Below are positions 5,813-8,605 of a stretch of 8,605 nt of DNA, in pieces (position 1 is the first letter of the stretch; each line of letters starts with the position of its first letter). The DNA lies in assembly GCA_003973375.1 (NCBI GenBank), contig QNYL01000008.1, positions 1 through 8,605 on the forward strand. The letters run 5' to 3'. This DNA comes from Flavobacteriia bacterium (GTDB lineage: Bacteria > Bacteroidota > Bacteroidia > Flavobacteriales > Flavobacteriaceae). The notes under the pieces were generated by a model. It was not told the origin of the DNA. It worked only from the letters and a program-made list of their open reading frames with translations, and made no database searches. A program made the position numbers and the translations under genes.

Positions 5813-5890
5813 AAGAATTTAGTTTTGAGAACACTAAAACAATAAAAACTTCTACATAATAAAACTTAAAAATCGTAAACAACAATTAGA

Positions 5891-6682
5891 ATGAAATACA
5901 CAGGGGTACTTAAAAAAATGACTACGGAAAATGCTTCTCCCGTTCAGTATTATCTCGAAATGGAGCAGGATATTTTAAATATGAATCAGTTGTTGGATAA
6001 AGAGGTTTCCATTTCTTTTAAGACCTGGCAATGTTTAAGTTGTGGGGAAGAAAAAAAGATCTTCCGTCAGGGTTTTTGTTACGATTGTTTTTATAAAATG
6101 CCACAAACCGGCGACTGGATTATGAAACCTGAGTTGAGCAAAGCGCATCTGGGAATTGAAGACCGCGATCTGGAATATGAAAAACAGGTTCAGTTACAAC
6201 CCCATATTGTATATCTGGCCAACTCGAGTAATGTAAAAGTAGGAGTTACCCGTAAATCGCAGGTTCCTACACGATGGATCGATCAGGGAGCGCATGAAGC
6301 GATTGAGATCGTGGAAGTACCCAACAGGTATCTGGCAGGAATTACGGAAATAGCCCTGAAAGAGCATGTTTCCGATAAGACCAACTGGAGAAAAATGCTC
6401 ACCAATGATGTTTTAGATCTCGACTTGAAGGAAGAACGTGAAAAACTTGTAAAATATATTCCTGAAGAAGCCAGGCAATATTTTCTGGAAAACAACAGTG
6501 AAACTGAGATCGATTTCCCGGTAATTCAATACCCTTCTAAGATCAGGAGTCTGAATCTGGATAAAACCCCTGTGTATAAAGGTAAATTAAAAGGGATTAA
6601 AGGGCAGTATCTTCTTTTTGAGGACGGTACGGTTTTTAATGTACGAAATTGGGAAGGCTATGTTGTGGATCTCGATGTTTAG
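5891..6682 (+). CDS. DUF2797 family protein with a Cys4 zinc motif and GIY-YIG-like core
   Basis: A 263-residue soluble protein that I recognise as DUF2797; no function is established. Residues 1-45 form an N-terminal beta-rich segment (KYTGVLKKM, then YYLEME). A four-cysteine knuckle follows, Cys48-x2-Cys51 and Cys63-x2-Cys66, very likely binding zinc. Residues 104-170 contain PHIVYLA, KVGVTRKSQVPTRWIDQGA and EIALKEHVSDKTNWRKML. The order Tyr108, Lys-Val-Gly-Val-Thr (116-120), Arg128, Glu153/Glu158 and Asn165 resembles the core of GIY-YIG or T5orf172-type nuclease domains. The C-terminus has KTPVYKGKLKGIKGQYLLFEDGTVFNVRNWEGY, a small beta domain. The ATG at 5891 gives the expected N-terminus. 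The gene stands alone between the repeat region and the tRNAs. Family call is confident; a nucleic-acid-binding or nuclease role is inference. Confidence 0.85.
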   Translation: MKYTGVLKKMTTENASPVQYYLEMEQDILNMNQLLDKEVSISFKTWQCLSCGEEKKIFRQGFCYDCFYKMPQTGDWIMKPELSKAHLGIEDRDLEYEKQVQLQPHIVYLANSSNVKVGVTRKSQVPTRWIDQGAHEAIEIVEVPNRYLAGITEIALKEHVSDKTNWRKMLTNDVLDLDLKEEREKLVKYIPEEARQYFLENNSETEIDFPVIQYPSKIRSLNLDKTPVYKGKLKGIKGQYLLFEDGTVFNVRNWEGYVVDLDV

Positions 6683-6683
6683 T

Positions 6684-6707
6684 TCCGGAATTTAAAAACC
6701 AGCCGGA
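6684..6707 (+). terminator. Weak hairpin after the DUF2797 gene
   Basis: TCCGG at 6684-6688 and CCGGA at 6703-6707 can form a GC-rich 5-bp stem with a 14-base loop directly after the stop codon. No T-tract follows immediately; the nearest runs are at 6725-6730 and 6741-6748. It may contribute to ending the transcript but is not a canonical intrinsic terminator. Confidence 0.3.
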
Positions 6708-6770
6708 TAGGATTGATAAGTCTGTTTTTTGACACTTTAATTTTTTTTATAAAACCTTTATCCTAAAGTA

Positions 6771-6788
6771 TAAATTTGTTTATATTTG
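6771..6788 (+). promoter_or_regulatory. Candidate promoter elements of the tRNA-Leu genes
   Basis: Two exact TAnnTTTG matches occur in tandem: TAAATTTG at 6771-6778 and TATATTTG at 6781-6788. The second ends 12 bases before the mature tRNA 5' end, a typical distance for a Bacteroidota tRNA promoter with a short leader. A clear -33 element is not visible. Confidence 0.6.
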
Positions 6789-6800
6789 CACTCGCATTTT

Positions 6801-6882
6801 GCGGGCGTGGTGAAATTGGTAGACACGCTAGATTTAGGATCTAGTGCTTCGCGGCGTGAAGGTTCGAGTCCTTTCGCCCGCA
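6801..6882 (+). tRNA. tRNA-Leu (anticodon TAG)
   Basis: Acceptor arms GCGGGCG (6801-6807) and CGCCCGC (6875-6881) pair perfectly, with discriminator A at 6882 as expected for leucine. The anticodon stem CTAGA/TCTAG (6828-6832, 6840-6844) encloses the loop TTTAGGA, with anticodon TAG at 6835-6837, reading CUN codons, chiefly CUA. A long class II variable arm and the T-arm GGTTCGAGTCC are present. The 3' CCA is not encoded (CAA follows), so it is added after transcription. Confidence 0.97.
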
Positions 6883-6890
6883 CAAAGATG

Positions 6891-6928
6891 AGCTTAACAA
6901 AGTGTAAGGTGCTGAGTTAAGCTTTTTT
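6891..6928 (+). terminator. Intrinsic terminator after tRNA-Leu(TAG)
   Basis: AGCTTAAC at 6891-6898 and GTTAAGCT at 6916-6923 form a perfect 8-bp stem with a 17-base loop, followed by a T-run ending at 6928. It lies 8 bases after the mature tRNA end and would separate most transcription of this tRNA from the next one. Confidence 0.85.
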
Positions 6929-6943
6929 GATAAAAATTAAATG

Positions 6944-6966
6944 TATTGTAAACTGGTTTTACAATA
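6944..6966. repeat. Perfect inverted repeat just upstream of the second tRNA-Leu
   Basis: TATTGTAAA at 6944-6952 and TTTACAATA at 6958-6966 are perfect 9-base complements around CTGGT. No T-tract follows, so it is not a terminator. It sits between the first terminator and the tRNA start at 6978, where a promoter would be expected; TAGTTTTA at 6965-6972 is a one-mismatch -7 candidate but is very close to the tRNA. An operator or RNA-processing structure is possible. Confidence 0.5.
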
Positions 6967-6977
6967 GTTTTACCAAA

Positions 6978-7061
6978 GCCCAGATGGCGAAATTGGTAGA
7001 CGCGCTGGTTTCAGGGACCAGTGTCAGCAATGACGTGCAGGTTCGAGTCCTGTTCTGGGCA
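6978..7061 (+). tRNA. tRNA-Leu (anticodon CAG)
   Basis: Acceptor arms GCCCAGA (6978-6984) and TCTGGGC (7054-7060) pair fully; discriminator A is at 7061. The anticodon stem CTGGT/ACCAG (7005-7009, 7017-7021) encloses TTCAGGG with anticodon CAG at 7012-7014, reading CUG. A class II long variable arm and the T-arm CAGGTTCGAGTCCTG are present. CCA is not encoded. It is a second leucine isoacceptor in tandem with the TAG gene. Confidence 0.97.
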
Positions 7062-7064
7062 CAA

Positions 7065-7093
7065 AAGTTTCTCGTTTTCGGGAAGCTTTTTTT
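7065..7093 (+). terminator. Intrinsic terminator after tRNA-Leu(CAG)
   Basis: AAGTTTCTCG at 7065-7074 and CGGGAAGCTT at 7079-7088 form a 10-bp stem, including two G-T pairs, with a TTTT loop. A T-run follows to 7093. It lies directly after the tRNA and insulates the downstream sulfatase gene. Confidence 0.88.
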
Positions 7094-7118
7094 ATTTCTT
7101 CTTTCTTAATTCAGATTT

Positions 7119-7137
7119 TTATACAATCTTTGTATAA
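7119..7137. promoter_or_regulatory. Operator-like palindrome overlapping the sulfatase promoter
   Basis: TTATACAA and TTGTATAA form a perfect 8-bp inverted repeat around TCT. The -7-like AATCTTTG at 7125-7132 (one mismatch to TAnnTTTG) lies inside it. A dyad of this size overlapping the -7 box, 26 bases before the sulfatase ATG, is what a dimeric repressor site would look like. No clear -33 element is seen and the regulator is unknown. Confidence 0.45.
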
Positions 7138-7163
7138 GAATTCATATATAAATAATCTGTACA

Positions 7164-8605
7164 ATGCGAATCAATTTAAAATTTCTGTTTTTAAGTCTTT
7201 TGGTTATCGTTTCCTTAGCTGGTTGTAAGGAACAAGAAGTTAAAAAAGAGGTAAAACCCAATATTATTTATATCCTGGCAGATGATTTGGGCTATGGAGA
7301 ATTAGGGGCTTACGGACAGGAAAAAATTCAAACCCCAAATATTGATGCTCTGGCAGCTTCAGGAATGTTGTTTACCCAGCATTATGCCGGAGCTCCGGTT
7401 TGTGCCCCTTCAAGAGATATTCTGCTTACCGGAAAACATGCAGGTCATGCCTATATTCGTGGTAATGATGAATGGGCTTCACGCGGTGATGTATGGGATT
7501 ATGCCAAAGCGGTTAAGGATCCGAATCTGGAAGGTCAGCGGCCCATTCCTAACAATATTCCCACACTTGGAAAAGTTTTACAGGATGCAGGTTATAAAAC
7601 CGCTATAGTTGGAAAATGGGGGCTGGGAGCACCAAATACCCATGGTATTCCTACTAAAAACGGATTTGATTTCTTTTATGGTTTTAATTGCCAGCGACAG
7701 GCACATCAGTATTATCCAAAGCATTTGTGGAAAAATGAAGAAAAAATATGGCTTGATAATGAACTGGTCGCTCCGGGAAAAGATAATAAATTGGCAGAAG
7801 GAGCCGATCCTTATGATCCGGCCAGCTACAAAAAATGGATTCAGCAAAAAGAATACGCCCCGGCACTGATGCAAAAAGAGGTGCTCAACTTTATCACTGA
7901 AAATAAAGACAGACCTTTCTTTATGTATTATGCCACCCCTATACCTCACGTGCCGTTACAGGTTCCTCAAAAATATATCGATAAGTATGTAAAACTCTTT
8001 GGGGATGAAAAACCTTATACAGGAAAAGCCTATTTCCCAACACGTTATCCACACGCTACCTATGCCGGAATGATCACATATCTGGATGATCAGGTAGGTG
8101 AGATCGTAAAAAAACTGAAGGAACTCGGTATTTATAAAAACACCCTAATTATTTTTACCAGTGATAACGGTCCTACTTATACAGGAGGAGTGGATGCGGC
8201 CTATTTTAACAGTGCTGCTCCGTTTCAAAGTCAATACGGACGTACCAAAGGATTTACCTATGAGGGAGGTATCCGTGTTCCAATGATCGCAAGCTGGCCG
8301 GGAAAAATCAAACCCGGAAGCAAGACCGATCATATTTCTGCCTTTTGGGATGTAATGCCTACGCTGAGTAAAATTGCTAAGGCAAAAACACCTGAAAATA
8401 TTGACGGAATCAGCTTTTTACCAACTTTATTAGGCGAAAAGAATCAGAAGAAACATGAATTTTTGTATTGGGAATTCCCCAGTTATCAGGGTCAACAAGC
8501 GGTAAGGATGGGTAACTGGAAAGGGATTAGAAAAGATATCTTTAAAGGAAATATGAAGATCGAGCTCTACAATCTGAAGGATGATCCGACTGAGGAAAAA
8601 GATGT
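7164..8605 (+). CDS. Lipoprotein sulfatase (FGly-dependent, Cys type), 3'-truncated by the window edge
   Basis: 480 complete codons are visible; the frame is open at base 8605. Residues 1-20 are a lipoprotein signal ending in SLAG, with Cys21 as the lipidated residue and Lys-Glu-Gln-Glu after it, compatible with surface display. The sulfatase fold begins NIIYILADDLGYGELGAYG, with metal ligands Asp40 and Asp41. The signature CAPSRDILLTG (80-90) places Cys80 for conversion to formylglycine, probably by a radical-SAM anSME-type enzyme, and Arg84. Other active-site blocks are GKWGLG (Lys151), TPIPHVP (His262), TSDNG (Asp334, Asn335) and GRTKGFTYEGGIRVP (Lys362). GKWGLG has Gly where arylsulfatase A has the His of GKWHLG, a variant that I recall from this branch. 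It hydrolyses a sulfate ester, plausibly of a sulfated glycan or aryl sulfate; the substrate cannot be told. There is no SusC/SusD pair within view. Confidence 0.94.
   Translation, partial: MRINLKFLFLSLLVIVSLAGCKEQEVKKEVKPNIIYILADDLGYGELGAYGQEKIQTPNIDALAASGMLFTQHYAGAPVCAPSRDILLTGKHAGHAYIRGNDEWASRGDVWDYAKAVKDPNLEGQRPIPNNIPTLGKVLQDAGYKTAIVGKWGLGAPNTHGIPTKNGFDFFYGFNCQRQAHQYYPKHLWKNEEKIWLDNELVAPGKDNKLAEGADPYDPASYKKWIQQKEYAPALMQKEVLNFITENKDRPFFMYYATPIPHVPLQVPQKYIDKYVKLFGDEKPYTGKAYFPTRYPHATYAGMITYLDDQVGEIVKKLKELGIYKNTLIIFTSDNGPTYTGGVDAAYFNSAAPFQSQYGRTKGFTYEGGIRVPMIASWPGKIKPGSKTDHISAFWDVMPTLSKIAKAKTPENIDGISFLPTLLGEKNQKKHEFLYWEFPSYQGQQAVRMGNWKGIRKDIFKGNMKIELYNLKDDPTEEKD

Larger units (their letters stand above)
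5255..5890. other. Gene-free repeat-bearing intergenic region
   Basis: This 636-base stretch between purK and the DUF2797 gene has no credible coding frame on either strand; the longest open frame, on the minus strand at 5257-5475, has a low-complexity Leu/Phe/Ile-rich translation. It is AT-rich except for a GC-richer island at about 5478-5520. It contains two copies of a degenerate ~55-70 bp repeat, a 21-bp-period GCGRAGCAGGC pair with a hairpin, a 21-bp-period TTCAACTTTGCG pair, and the phrases ACACAGAGATTCGCAGAGAAG-like (5334-5353) and TCAGCGAAATCTGCGGG (5552-5568). I recall such phrases as decayed dispersed intergenic repeats in Bacteroidota. No promoter for the downstream gene could be assigned with confidence. 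Confidence 0.7.

Noticed and set aside
5255..5890. Possible CRISPR array or mobile element in the repeat-rich gap
   Set aside because: The repeats are few, degenerate and unevenly spaced with no spacers of uniform length, and no transposase or integrase remnant can be read in any frame.
6756..6768. CTTTA-TCC-TAAAG inverted repeat upstream of the first tRNA
   Set aside because: Only 5-bp arms in AT-rich sequence; expected by chance and not clearly tied to the promoter.
6927..7109. 60-codon open frame over the second tRNA
   Set aside because: The apparent peptide is the translated tRNA-Leu (AQMAKLVDALVSGTS-type artefact) plus its terminator.
7342..7949. Open frames on both strands at 7342-7608, 7578-7949, 7609-7869 and 7684-7866
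   Set aside because: All are shadows of the sulfatase gene, whose frame runs uninterrupted from 7164 to the window end with every active-site motif. I checked for a frameshift and found none.

Overview
The window is an ordinary-looking chromosomal segment of a Bacteroidota bacterium, most probably a member of the Flavobacteriaceae. The evidence is AT-rich DNA, several TAnnTTTG-type -7 promoter elements, Shine-Dalgarno-poor starts, lipoproteins with Bacteroidota-style lipoboxes, tRNAs without an encoded CCA end, and recognisable flavobacterial protein families (DUF3127, DUF2797, a degenerate Rieske-like lipoprotein beside purK). I cannot name the genus from sequence alone.

Left part (1-3508). 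A 3'-truncated aat gene (leucyl/phenylalanyl-tRNA-protein transferase, N-degron pathway) lies on the minus strand. Upstream of it on the same strand is a DUF3127 gene, and a strong terminator hairpin sits between the two, almost touching the aat start codon. A 423-bp divergent promoter region separates DUF3127 from a plus-strand, two-TM sensor histidine kinase with no adjacent response regulator. Converging on the kinase is a minus-strand pair, greA (transcript cleavage factor) followed by a HIT-family nucleotide hydrolase/transferase.

Middle part (3509-6682). A divergent promoter region leads rightwards into a small lipoprotein with a Rieske-like fold signature but broken cluster-ligand motifs. 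Purine-biosynthesis purK follows after 12 bp. A 636-bp gene-free stretch then holds degenerate direct repeats and short GC-richer hairpin-forming modules of dispersed-repeat type. It is followed by a DUF2797 gene with a four-cysteine zinc motif and what looks like a divergent GIY-YIG-type core.

Right part (6683-8605). Two leucine tRNAs (anticodons TAG and CAG) are in tandem, each followed by its own intrinsic terminator. A palindrome-marked promoter region then leads into a large lipoprotein sulfatase (FGly type, Cys-activated) that runs off the right edge.

There is no CRISPR array, integrase, transposase, phage gene or obvious defence system, and I do not see a complete undescribed multi-gene system. 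The most interesting signals are at protein level. The DUF3127 protein ends in an SSB-like acidic tail (DDLPF) after a disordered linker. The Rieske-like lipoprotein has lost cluster ligands but keeps three mature-region cysteines besides its lipid-bearing Cys. The DUF2797 protein shows GIY-YIG-like spacing of conserved residues. At DNA level they are the aat-proximal terminator, the operator-like palindrome before the sulfatase, and the repeat-laden gap after purK.
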